This document shows positions 48,327 through 59,948 of a stretch of DNA of 64,000 nucleotides, piece after piece; within the stretch, counting starts at the first letter, position 1; the number at the start of each line of letters is the position of its first letter. The notes beneath the pieces were generated by a model. It saw only the letters and a program-made list of their open reading frames with translations, searched no databases and was not told the origin of the DNA. The stretch comes from Lingula anatina. Lineage: Eukaryota > Brachiopoda > Lingulata > Lingulida > Lingulidae. Where the stretch lies: assembly GCF_001039355.2 (NCBI RefSeq), contig NW_019775468.1, forward strand, positions 35,620 to 99,619, written 5' to 3'. Both the position numbers and the translations under genes were made by a program.

Positions 48327-48777
48327 GTTCGCAGTGACGTGCCGCCTGTTTCATTAAAAAGTGCGTTTTACTACCCAGCCGTCCACTTAGTGAAGACTTA
48401 TTCTCAAATAAATATACGTTTCAGTTAAGTTCAAAGGACGCTTTTAATATCTTACCGAATATTTACAATCCTTGTGTATATATTGAGTTTTTCTAAATGG
48501 GTCAATGTCTTCAATTTCCGTAGATATGTTTATTTGGTCTCATTTTATACCTTTCTTTTACGTTCCCCGACGATTATTATTCTCTGTGATGTTTTTTTTT
48601 CATTGATTGATAATTTGATTGTTTGAAGGATACGAAAAACTTACGGAAGCCATTCCATTAGTAACTTACAAACACCTTTAAAAGCAAGTTACTTCTATAG
48701 TACTGTACATGTATTTCACATTTTTCTGCAAAATAATAATAAAAATAATAATAACAATAAATTACATCTGAGTGGTA

Positions 48778-49131
48778 GATGTTCATTTGTAATACAACAA
48801 TTATAATTCTAAGCAGAACATAAATAAGATGGTTCATTTGTAATACTACAATTATGATTCTAAGAAGAACATAAATGAGATGGTACATTTGTAATACTAC
48901 AATTATAATTCTAAGAAGAACATAAATAAGATGGTACATTTGTAATACTACAATTATAATTCTAAGAAGAACATAAATAAGATGGTACATTTGTAATACT
49001 ACAATTATAATTCTAAGAAGAACATAAATAAGATGGTACATTTGTAATACTACAATTATAATTCATAGAAGAGCATAAATAAGATGGTACATCTGTGATA
49101 CTTCAAGTATAACTCTGAGAAGAATGTAAAA
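48778..49131. repeat. Seven-copy 51-bp tandem repeat
   Basis: Units start near 48778, 48828, 48879, 48930, 48981, 49032 and 49083, each with GATGGTACATTTGTAATACT and ATTCTAAGAAGAACATAAAT. Because 51 is a multiple of three the array stays open in one minus frame, but nothing else suggests coding. Confidence 0.9.
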
Positions 49132-50280
49132 CTGTGACGTCAGCCAGCACCATCAGCGTATGACTTCCACTGAAACGCTAATCACAGCGTGTCCCCGTGT
49201 CCTGCTCACCGATGGAATTCCAGCGCGAGGAAAATAAAAACCGACTTACTTTAATAAAATATAAAAATATTTTACAATAAAAGGAAGCGAGACTTTCAAA
49301 ATGCAGAAGTGGAGCCAACTGCTAGTGTTTTATCCACCAGTCGTTTCATCATCGAAATCAATTCTACGGTTCGATTTCGAAAGACACTAAAACGACCAAA
49401 TTCAGTAACTCTACAAAACAATTTTCCAACTAAGTGTTATATGAGAAAGATTTTGAATTTACGAATATAAATACAACCCGACATTACTAGTATGTAAAGA
49501 AACCATGCGGAGGAACATGGAGAACGAAAACCTGTTTAAATGTTTTCCACTGCGCCCTTGTTCCCGTCTTGTGTGCATAAGATACCGTTTCCGGCACCTT
49601 TTTTTTCTCAACCGGAATTTACATTGAAATAATCAAATAGTTATACGTTAAGTAAAAAGATGGGAACAAACAAAACGCCATTAGTCTAAAACATGAGCTG
49701 TACAAAGATAATTGATTTTATTTATATTTAGCTTGTTCAAGTGCACTTAAATGAATGTATGTATACTGTTCGAGTAGTATTTGAGATAATATCAATAACA
49801 CAAAGATCTGCAAATCACAGTTTACCAGTCCACCGAGCTATGTTTAAAGGTCCGGACTAAGCTTTTTTGACAATATATTATTTTGAGGCTCCAATTGTTC
49901 TCAACACTATAAAATGCAAACGTATGTAGGAGTCGCCATTACTAACGCTCCAAATAATCAAACGTGCACAATATGGACCATTTAAAGATAAGGGCTAGTT
50001 TTAAATAAACTTTTGTAAAAATTGTTGGAATGTTAAACTTATTACATCACTTACCTCTCCTTCGCGGTATTTTAAAGCTGTAAAATAATTGAATTATGAA
50101 TTTATTCATTTGTTTAATTATTTAAGTTTATTTATTGAGCGTACAAACATGGTAACTATACATAAAATGTATCTTAACTATGGCTTTCAATTTTCTCTAA
50201 TAATGAAAATTATAGTTTGAAAATATATCACCATATTTCAGTGGAGTAACACCTTTGAAATGGAAATGATTTCTATATCA

Positions 50281-50340
50281 TGTGTGTGTGTACGTGTGTG
50301 TGTGCGTGTGTGTGTGCGTGTGCGTGTGTGTGTGTGTGTT
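50281..50340. repeat. GT/GCGT microsatellite
   Basis: A run of GT dinucleotides with scattered GC steps. Confidence 0.95.
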
Positions 50341-50560
50341 TCACATTGTTTATATACATTCTATGATGTTTTTTTCAATGTAGCTCTTGATGTTACCTGG
50401 TACTGAGGTACCGATTGTCCACAAACAAATGGTTGCACTCTGTGACATCAGCCCACGTGAATTTACCTGATGACTTACAGGTAACAGCCAATACAGGTCA
50501 TTTTACACCAGATCAATTGTTCACTTCATCAACATTGTCCTGTAAAAATATTGCATGATG

Positions 50561-50660
50561 ACTTGTGAAGATTCTTTTGTCTATAGCTATTTATATGAAA
50601 TATTGGATGGTAAGATCAAACTAATATAAATAGCTATAGACAAAAAGAATCTTCACAAGT
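50561..50660. repeat. Inverted repeat (hairpin), 36-bp arms, 27-bp loop
   Basis: The left arm, ACTTGTGAAGATTCTTTTGT continuing to 50596, is mirrored by 50624-50660 ending GAATCTTCACAAGT, with a single extra A. No flanking repeat or gene assigns a role. It could be a tiny fold-back transposon or a hairpin RNA. Confidence 0.8.
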
Positions 50661-51246
50661 CTATTACAATAACATAGCTAATGAAACTGTTCTACACATT
50701 GCATGATGAATATTTACACCATTTGAATGTTTAAAAAAGCGAATCCTTTGTTAGCAGGTGTATATTTGCATGTCCCTATAGGGTGACATCTAACATAATA
50801 ACAGCAACAAAGCGTAAATATATTCTATTATAAAACTGAAGATGTTAAGTGTTAAAAGCGAAAATAATCCATTGCTCTTGAGTAGCCCCTGTATTACACC
50901 ATATTCAAATGATAAAAGCTGCGACTCAACATACTCTGAGAGAAATACTTCAATATTGATTTTACTCGGCAGTTACCTTGGAGATAATTTCCTTTTGGAT
51001 TTTCAAGAGCAAAGACATTATGCCTTTGTCAATAAACTAAAAGTGTTTTTATTCACAGATGACAAACTGAAAACAAAAAAAAGAATCACGGAATAGAAAA
51101 GTCGAATTTGTATCAAGATACTGACGTTGATTAATTGATTATAACTGAAATATAAAGCAATTCTGCAAAAGTTCTGACATATACAACTTTGTGTTGCGGT
51201 AAAGCAAATAGAGGTAAATTCTGACTTGCAATATCCCGAACAAAGT

Positions 51247-53177
51247 ATGTATTTTAACCAGTATTTCCGCTTACTGGTATTAGATGTGGTTGCTGTCTTC
51301 CATTTAATACCCATTGGTGCAAATCGCTACGAGCTTCTGCACATCCAGAAGGGTTTTCGGCTGGTCAATGGAGTTTACAATGGCAGGCAGCGTTTGACAT
51401 ACAACGTTTGCTCTCAGTTAGAGTGTGCTGTGAGATGTCTCTCTCTTGCGCCCGACAACTGTATATCAGTAAACTACAGTCCAGCAAACAGGACTTGTGA
51501 AATAAACGATAAAACGACATACGAAGACGCTTTTACTTTGCCAGTGGTAGACAAGGACTGGAAACTTTTAAACACAGAGCGAGGTAATAAGTTTTTTTCT
51601 ATCGACATTCGCCCATCACCTGTAAAAATTCATTTATGTAAGAATACATCACTCTGTTTAAAGGGTGTTCTAAACGTTAATTTTTGAGAAGAGGCGATAT
51701 ATGGAAAATCACCCAAAAGTACACGTTATCACTCTAACAATCAATGAACATTTTAATTTTGGGATTTTAATGAGATTAAATGGTACACAAAGAACGTCAC
51801 TAAGAACCTTTGTGACTGAATTACCGAATAGGAATCGCATTTATGGCTCGTTCACATACCCACTGTACTGAAATATTTCGTATAAAAATTAAAATTTAAA
51901 CTTTTATCTTCCATTTTACCAGCCTTGCCTAAATCTTGCACGTATCTGACACGGTTCAACGCCACTAGCGGCGTCTATTGGGTTGACCCAGATGGCGTTG
52001 GAGGTGTGGCTGCTTTCGAGGTGTATTGTAATATGTCAAGTACACCACCCACTGTGACTTTTCACCATGATTATGAAGACAGGACCCACGTCAGCGGCTA
52101 TGACCCGCCTTTGTCCTATTCCATCAGTCTCATGTACAACGGTGGGTTCTTTGCTCATACTATATTACCTCCCCCACCTCTCTAAATCCCCCTATTTTTC
52201 CTCCGGGCAAGAGGTAATTTACGAAACACCATTTCTACAAACGTTATTCAAACGCTTCAATTTCATTGAATACATCCGAACTTACATTAATTTATCTTAG
52301 TAATATTATACGATAATCAATTATTTTAATTAAAAATTAAAATTAAAATTTTAACATATTTATTAATTATCAATAAATAATCATATTTTCCTTTGCGAAA
52401 AATTATTCCACGATCATTTTTGAAGGTGAGAGGACAGTTGTACTGAGGGTTCCAAGATAATGTTATCAGAGATAAATTGGACCATTGTACTGCTGGTTCC
52501 GGAAAAAAGAAAGGGGGCTGGACACCTTCCTTTGATTATCTAAAAGTACCGGGTATATCCGTTTTTATCAATTATTTTACAAGCAAAGATGAAAACAGAG
52601 TGTTTTGTGTTTCAGTTAGTATAAGGCAGATAGCAGCGTACGTGGATGTCCCTGTAGTCAACTGCAGTCAACATATCCTTTATGAATGCTACGGGTCTAG
52701 AATAGTCAATCATTCTGCCTGGTATGATCGACACGGACAGCAAGCGCAATTTTGGGCAGGCGGCGAACCACTTGGTGACCCATATAACTGCGCATGTGCC
52801 AAAAATGGCACTTGTGGAAGAGCTAAAGACAGTAAGTAACGGTTAAGTAGACTACAGTGTTATTGTACCTGTTGTGCAATACTTTGAATCAGTGTCTTAT
52901 GCACCCATATTGATTCCTTCAGTTTAGTTTGTAAGAAACGATGACATAAACAGCAAAATATATTTCAGTTAAATGTGTTTTGTGCAAAATTGATGTTAAC
53001 CATTTAAAATATCTTTCAGATTGCCACTGTGACAGAAATAACCAAGTGTGGAGATCGGACGGAGGTGATGTCACAGAGCCAGGTTATCTCCCTGTCACCG
53101 GGGTTGCGTTTGGAGACACAGGAGGTGCAAATGAAGAAGGTTACCATACCATCGGACCGCTCGTGTGCCACGGATAG
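51247..53177 (+). CDS. Secreted PAN-CASPR module protein, plus-strand copy 1
   Basis: Four exons: 51247-51583, 51923-52141, 52616-52831 and 53020-53177 (337, 219, 216, 158 nt), 309 residues, complete. The first ATG in frame is at 51247; the frame extends upstream only to TTG. MYFNQYFRLLVLDVVAVFHL is a signal peptide. Residues ~25-112 are PAN/apple (CAVRCLSLAPDNCISVNY, RTCEINDKT). Residues 113-309 are one CASPR fibrinogen-like module: FNATSGVYWVDPDGVGG, VYCNMSSTPP, CSQHILYECYG, WYDRHGQQAQFWAGG, CHCDRNNQVWRSDGG, ending GPLVCHG. Unlike the minus-strand paralogues it has no FN3 exon: intron 1 is only 339 bp and holds none. Exon lengths equal those of the gene at 54863-57253, so these two are a tandem duplicate pair. 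The predicted product is soluble and extracellular with unknown ligand. Confidence 0.85.
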
Positions 53178-54862
53178 AAAAGTGCCTCTGGACGCTTATC
53201 CCATGCTCAGGAATAACGGCCAAATGCATATTGCGACACTGTACTCTATATAAATATTGACTTTGGCTTATGTCACATCTTGGCTAGGTTCAAACTGGAA
53301 CTAGTTAATTGACTGAGGCGGATGGTGGATGTTGAACTTATTGTAAGCCAAGAGGAACCTCAAAGACAAAGGATATAACTACTGTGGTTTAGATGTTTAA
53401 TGTTTTAAATTTAATACTTAAAAACACACAGGCTCACATACGTTTCTTTTCACAAGAGAAATGGGAGGGGAGTTGAGATATATGGTGGTCTTAAAATGGA
53501 TCAATAGTGCTCTAAGTTGTTTGTAGATTAACCAGATGACATAAAATCTGATTCCCTAATATCCTTAGCGCTAAGAAGGGAGGGGGGTAAGAACCCTGAG
53601 CCCCCTGACCCCTCCCCTAGATCCGCCACTGGAGACAGTAGATCTGAATTAATCTGTATATATATACAATACAACCTTGCAATCCTGAGACACGCACACT
53701 TTCAGTTCATTGTGCCATTTGCCACAGGTGCTGTACTATCGTAGGTTATACAAGGAATATGGTCACTTCTCTGGTACGTTACACATGAAACACAACCGCT
53801 TCGGTACTTTTTCCAGAGATCAACTACTAACTGACTGATACATGTACCTACGTTTATTCCCATGGCTGAGTGATCTGGAGTCTCTTAAGGCAGCACGGAT
53901 AGCTATGGGTGCAACTGAACAAACTTTCTGTAGTGTCTTTACAAAATGTTTTCTATATATATATATATATATATATATTGTCACCTGTAGTATATAGGAG
54001 ATGAAGCACATAAAATGTATCAAAGTGATTCCTATTAAATATCGAGGCCAAAGAAGACAATTTAACACAATTAAATTGATAGTGATTTTAACTTGAACTA
54101 GGAGCTGAGGCCATTAATTAAGTTACTCAATCACATTAAAACTGAAAGCATACTTGAAATGATTTTAATTCTTTTAACTAAATAAAATACATCAAAAGGT
54201 TCAGGTAAATGATAACTACTCAGACGCTTAAATAATTGTACAAAACTTTGACACAATTTGATTGAAATAGGTTTTTCTAAGATGTAATTTTGTCATGAAA
54301 TCACCACCATGACACATCCCTGGGGCTTTCTCCTAATGTCCTCATATTCACCATGAAATCACCACTATAACAGCGCAGTAAAGTCGTATATGACTTTCTG
54401 TGAAATTTGTTTGACATCATAAGTGGCTACGCAGAAGTATTCTATTGTGTAACTGCATATATTGATAATAACAAGTAAAATAAATTCTCAGCTTTTGAGG
54501 AACTCCTATATTTAACTATATTGAAATGAAAATAGCTGCAATTCAACACATTTTACGAGAAACAATGTTATATTGATTTACCTCAACAGTTGCTTTGGAA
54601 AAAAACTTCCTTTCGGAGTAAACAAATGTTGTTACTTTGTCAATAAACTAAGTGTTTTTATTAACAATAAAGGACAATAAGATAAACTAAAGAAAACTAC
54701 ATCAATAAGAAAGTCCAACTTATGGTAAGATACTGAAGTTGAGTAATCGATTATAACTGAAATAGAAGGTAATTCTGGGAGAAGTTCTGAGATACACAGC
54801 TATGTAATTTTTGCCGTGTGCTGCTGTAAGAATTATTATTTTGAAGTCTCCTGAAAAAAGTG
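53178..54862. other. Spacer between the two plus-strand PAN genes
   Basis: There is no supported exon. It contains a relic end of the CAGTGGCGGAT-type element (about 53575-53631), an AT microsatellite (53957-53978), and from about 54500 the duplicated 5' flank of the next gene. Confidence 0.55.
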
Positions 54863-56247
54863 ATGTATGTAAACCATGATTTCTACTTTTTGGCATTCGT
54901 TCTGGTTAGTGCATTCCATTCCCAGCCTACCGGTGCATATCGTTACGAGCTTCTTCACATCCAAAAAGGTTTTCGGCTGGAAAATGGAGTTCATGATGGC
55001 ACTCAACATTTTACATACAATGTTCGCTCTAAGATAGACTGCTCCAAGAGATGTCTTTCCCTTGGTCCGGTGAGGTGTAAATCGGTGAACTACAGTCCAG
55101 CAAACGGGACTTGTGAAATAAACGATAAAACGACATACGAAGACCCTTTTACTTTGCCAGTGGCATACAAGGACTGGGAACTTTTCAACACAGAGCGAGG
55201 TAATAACAATTTTTCTAGTGGCACGTTTTCTTTTTGTCTGCAGGCCCAAATACCGTTTCAAAGCTCTTTTTGTGTTAGAATAATTAAGGCAAGTAGTATG
55301 CATAAAGGAAAACACTAAAATTGCTTTTGAAGTTTATTCTTAACTGAGCAGTGCCTGGATTAGTAATGGGCATCATTTTTTCTTGAGAAAATTAATAATT
55401 GTTAATTTATTGTCCATTTTGCCAGCCTTACCTAAATCTTGCACATTTCTGAGACGGTTCAACGCCACTAGCGGCCTCTATTGGGTTGACCCAGATGGCG
55501 GTGGAGGTGTGGCTGCTTTCGAGGTGTATTGTAATATGTCAACTACACCACCCACTGTGACTTTTCATCATGATTATGAAGACAGGACACACGTTAATGG
55601 CTACGAAAACCGCAGGTCCTACTTTATCAGTCTAATGTATAACGGTGAGTATATTGTCTGTACCATGTATACCACCCCCATCTCTCTAACTCCCCCACCC
55701 CCAGCCCCACATTCCTTTTTCCCTGGGCAAAAGAGGGGTAATTTAAGAAGCACTATTTCTATGAATGTTTTCTTAAGGGTTCAATTTCATTGAATAAATC
55801 TTAAATATAATTGAATTTATGCAAAGTATATTATACAATTACTTTATCTATTACCACACTTTCCTTTGTTGGGACATTTTTCTCTATAAAGGTGAGAGGA
55901 GAATTGTGCTGCCAGTTTCACAAAAACATTATCAAAGATAACGGCCTGGAGCAATTGTATTTGTGCATCCACAATAGCATTTTAAGTCATAACGGGGACC
56001 ATTCACACAACATTATGTTTATTACCTTTGTACCTATAACGGATCCACGTTACCTTACTGTTAAGAACATTGTACTGACGGTTCCAAAATACCACAATGG
56101 ATAGGACCACTGTACTAACGGTTCCACAATACCACAATGGATAGGACCATCGTACTAACGGTTCCATAATAACATTATGGTTAGGACCATTGTGGTGGTA
56201 GTTACAGAATAAGAGAAAGGAGGGGAGACACCTTCATATGGTTATCT

Positions 56248-56329
<82 letters not shown>

Positions 56330-56598
56330 TTTTTTTTNNNNNNNNNNNNNNNNNNNNNNNNNAAAAAAAAAAAAATATAAATAAATATATAAATATATAT
56401 AAAAATATATATATATAAATATATATATATATAAATATATATTTTTTTTTTTTTTTTTTTTTTTTTTAGCCTTTATGACATCACCTAGTAACAAATAAAC
56501 AAAAACCCCTGAAGAAAAAATGAAACCGGTCGGGGCAAAAAAGCTGATTTTCTTTTTTTCTTTTTATTATATATAATATATACTCGTACAGGAAAAAC

Positions 56599-56654
<56 letters not shown>

Positions 56655-57253
56655 GTTTTTATATATATATATATATATAAGCACAGTCGTTAAAACTCAC
56701 AAATATTGTTTTGTGTTTCAGTCAGCATTAGACAGATAGCGGCGTATGTGGATGTCCCCGTAGTCAACTGCAGCCAACATATCATTTATGAATGCCACGG
56801 GTCTATCATTAGCACCCATGCTGCCTGGTATGATCGACGCGGACAGCAAGCGCCATTTTGGGCGGGCGGAGATCCATTTGGTGACCCAAATAACTGCGCA
56901 TGCTCCAAAAACGACTCCTGTGAAATCGATACAAAAGGTAAGTAACACATAAGTAAACCGACATCTACAGCTGTACTTGAATTGCAATATTTTGTAAAAC
57001 AAAATAATCAAATGTAGTCATTGATCCAATTAAGTTTGTAAGAAACGGTGACATACAGGTACATGTATACATTAGAACCAGAGTATATCTTTCAGTTTGC
57101 AACTGTGACAGAAACACAGGGCCATGGACGTCGGACGGGGGTGACATCACAGAGCCAGGTTATCTCCCTGTCACCGGGGTTGCGTTTGGAGACACAGGAG
57201 GTGCATATGAAGAAGGTTACCATACCATCGGACCGCTCGTGTGCCACGGATAG
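54863..57253 (+). CDS. Secreted PAN-CASPR module protein, plus-strand copy 2
   Basis: Four exons: 54863-55199, 55426-55644, 56722-56937 and 57096-57253, with the same lengths as its neighbour, 309 residues. The start ATG is at 54863; one codon upstream is only GTG. MYVNHDFYFLAFVLVSAFHS is a signal peptide. PAN/apple occupies ~25-112 (CSKRCLSLGPVRCKSVNY, GTCEINDKT). The CASPR fibrinogen-like module covers 113-309: FNATSGLYWVDPDGGGG, VYCNMSTTPP, CSQHIIYECHG, WYDRRGQQAPFWAGG, CNCDRNTGPWTSDGG, ending EEGYHTIGPLVCHG. There is no FN3, membrane or laminin G segment. Intron 3 (1077 bp) is inflated by a 40-bp tandem repeat, long AT runs and a 25-N gap. The PAN domain resembles the mosaic gene's PAN (CSKRCLSLGPV) more than that of the adjacent copy. 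Confidence 0.85.
56072..56230. repeat. 40-bp tandem repeat in intron 3
   Basis: GTACTAACGGTTCCACAATA and CCACAATGGATAGGACCA recur at 56072, 56112, 56152 and, weakly, 56192. A single diverged unit is visible near 52440-52500 in the paralogue's matching intron. Confidence 0.8.
56251..56675. repeat. AT-dinucleotide and poly-T tracts with 25-N gap
   Basis: Long AT runs and homopolymer T/A blocks surround N at 56338-56362. The sequence on either side of the gap is partly self-complementary, so the region is probably an unresolved palindromic microsatellite. Confidence 0.9.
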
Positions 57254-57983
57254 ATATATGGATATATAGGCCTATACTTTTACCCCCTTGCTCTGGAGTA
57301 ACTTTCGTGAACATATTAAACGTAGACTTCAAACCGTCTAGTGTAACTTAAATTGTGAACCATTAGGAATGATGTCATCAGTGGGGTGCCAGCTCCGCAG
57401 CTGTCTCCATTGTGCTGTGCGACCGGCAACTATTGTTATTGAAAACGAAGCAGGTTATATTTTATTTGAAAAAAATATATGTTGTGTTGCATTACCAGTT
57501 TTATTATCTACAATATTTTATAATACACCCTGTAGGAAACAAACGTCCTATGGGATTTTGGGCTAATTTCCTATAAAACACTGTACAGGATCAATAGAAA
57601 AATTCTACTACTCAGTCCATCTGGATTTAGTGGTATTTTCGGTAATTTTCTTTAAAAAGTCGTCGTATTATATTGTCATCTTATAAATCGCATACAATTT
57701 ACACAAATAGTTTTACGTGTATATAAATAGTTTATTAATGATTCCTTGAGGTAGACATTTATCTACAAGTTCACTCAAAAAGCCTTTAAGTATAAAACGA
57801 TAAAGCCAGCAGTTACATTTAACCTCAACATACATCCGAGATTTATAAAGTCTTTAATTTTGTTAAAAGACTTTGTAAGTCCCGGATGTACTTAACTTCT
57901 TTGAAAATTATCTGATTTGGTAGCTCTCTTAAAATGCTTTCTAACGGTCCCATTACAACCTTTTCCTGCCGAACATCTCTGCT
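57254..57983. other. Convergent spacer between a PAN gene and the sulfotransferase
   Basis: Shared 3' flank of two convergent genes. A short inverted repeat around CATCCGAGATTTATAAAGTC / GACTTTGTAAGTCCCGGATG lies at about 57833-57890. I see nothing else. Confidence 0.5.
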
Positions 57984-59948
57984 CTACTCAAAATCTAAAG
58001 CAAATGGTAAATCTTTTAGTTCCTCTCCAAGACGTTTTTCAAACTCCAGATTTTGCTCTGTCGTGAAAAAATTCTTCCAGTTCCCTACAGTACCTAATAA
58101 AATAAAGAATTCTGAAGTTGCATGAAGAATAGAATTAGATTCCATAATAACTGATACAAGATAGATTGCAAACATGTATTTTTTCGTAATCATTTTCATA
58201 CGTTTCAATATGAAAATATGTGATGTAAAAGAGATGCATCAGGCAATAAAGATATGACACAATGTACAAGTTTGTGAGTCGTGCCATGGATATTTTGGTA
58301 GCATGTACACGTATGTTTTTCAGTTTAAAAAATAGCTTCAGAATGATAAATATTATGTTTTTTTATGGATATAACACGTGAAAGCAGTAATATTTTCCAA
58401 TTTTTGAACTTTTTTAAACTTACCGTTTCGGTAAAACAATTCATACTTTTGTCTTTTTCTGACCTTATGTTTCTTCATGTTAGCAAAAGAACATTTAATG
58501 GCTAAACTCTGGTAAAACGATTCTTCACGTTTGAATCCGATAAACTGAGCTATTTTCCGAACTTCAGATAAAGGTTCCTGAAATATTTAATGATAATGCA
58601 TGTATTAGCCTTATGGTCCTTACTAAAAGTTAAATCACTGAACAAACCAAAATACATAAAAAAATTTTGGTGATCACATCAGTGGTGTTACGTTTTCAAT
58701 AACTTTTTTGAGCTTTTTTGTGCTTTCAACTCAAATCAAACCACATTATTTTGATTCGCGCACTTTTAATACATCTTCGGTATAATTATATTACGTTTAA
58801 ACAGAAAGTCCTGGTTTTACTGTTTATGTGATTCTTAATTGCAAGGAAACATCAGCAATACATAACGGGCCCACTTTATAGATCCACATTTAATGACATA
58901 TCAATGAATCGTCATCACATCGTAACTAAGGTCGATGAACCACTGTTACAACTGAACGACAGAATGAAGCCCAACAAAGATGCATGTAAAACTACTGACG
59001 TTATACCTGTCATTTGGAAATTACTACGAGTCGTAACTAACGACACCCGCCCGTTTACGTACCTTCACAAGGTTCTCATACTTCACGATAAGAAAGTTTG
59101 GTTTATCTTTCATGACAGCTAACCAGTCTTTTACGTGATCAATCCACCTACCATAGCCCGCTGCAAAAATATCAAACATAATAATAAGGTGTACATTGTG
59201 TTACGTCATCTACAATATCTGAAAAAGAGAGCTTGTGAGTTTCAGAGAGAGAGAGAGAGAAAGAGAGAGTGAGAGGGAGAGAGAGAGAGAGTTAGTTGGG
59301 GTTGGGTCGCCATGCATGAACTTACCATGACCGCGGTAAACCAACTCCAGAAAGTCTTCAAACGCTCCTTTAAACCCACTTAAATTCTTCCTGTGAAAGT
59401 AATAAGACACGAAGACGTCTTTGGGGTTCCGTATGAGATATAAAAACTTGGAAACGTTTCTGGCTTCTGTGGAGAAGAATCTGGAAATACGAACGATATG
59501 AATATAGTGGAAATTCTGCACCAAAATACCTGATACCTGATAAAATCTTTTCAATTCGTTGCTTATAGTACTACAACAGTGACTGAAATGTTTTAAACTA
59601 CCAAAAGTAAAATCATTATAAGTTTGTTCCTCTACGCTAAACACGTGATTCAATAAACGATTTGTGAATAAAAAACGTCAGAGATGGCTTTTTGTTACTT
59701 CTTTCATTTAAGCTTTCTTAACAAATGTGTCAATACCCACGTCTAGCGGTCATCGGTCATACGGAAAAAAACATTGAAATACAATCACCTTGGAGGCACG
59801 TGCGTATTCAGAACACGCGGTGACGCCATATTGTCCACGTGATCGGGTAGCACCAACTCTGGGCACATGGCTCTCTCCTTTTCCTTTGGGTTCATCTTGA
59901 GGGTGTTCCTAACTAGCATTGATACTATTTCCCAGAGAAAATGTGTTC
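57984..59948 (-). CDS. Cytosolic sulfotransferase (SULT family), first exon(s) not found
   Basis: Five exons: 59948-59789, 59480-59326, 59160-59063, 58577-58424 and 58093-57984, phases agreeing, 225 complete codons to a TAG stop. Cytosolic sulfotransferases move sulfate from PAPS to small hydroxyl or amine substrates. Visible signatures are GTHFLWEIV (second half of the PAPS 5'-phosphosulfate loop, whose YPKS half would be in the preceding exon), NTHVPP with the catalytic His, FLYLIRNPKDVFVSYY (3'-phosphate binding), YGRWIDHVKDWL, FLIVKYENL, and RNGTVGNWKNFFTTEQN, the C-terminal PAPS-binding RKGxxGxWK-like motif. The family is about 290 residues, so ~60 N-terminal residues are missing. No convincing upstream exon was found up to 61258. 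The substrate is unknown. Confidence 0.8.

Larger units (their letters stand above)
48327..51246. other. Divergent intergenic region between minus- and plus-strand PAN genes
   Basis: This region separates two divergently transcribed paralogues. It holds a 51-bp tandem array (48778-49131), a GT microsatellite (50281-50340) and a 36-bp-arm inverted repeat (50561-50660). About 50920-51190 aligns with 54530-54800 upstream of the next plus-strand gene. I see no exon. Confidence 0.55.

Noticed and set aside
54836-55315. Minus-strand open frame of 159 residues
   Set aside because: Antisense to exon 1 of a PAN-CASPR gene whose splice sites, signal peptide and domain all support the plus strand.
56249-56684. 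Lysine- and tyrosine/isoleucine-rich frames
   Set aside because: Translation of AT dinucleotide and homopolymer runs around an N gap.
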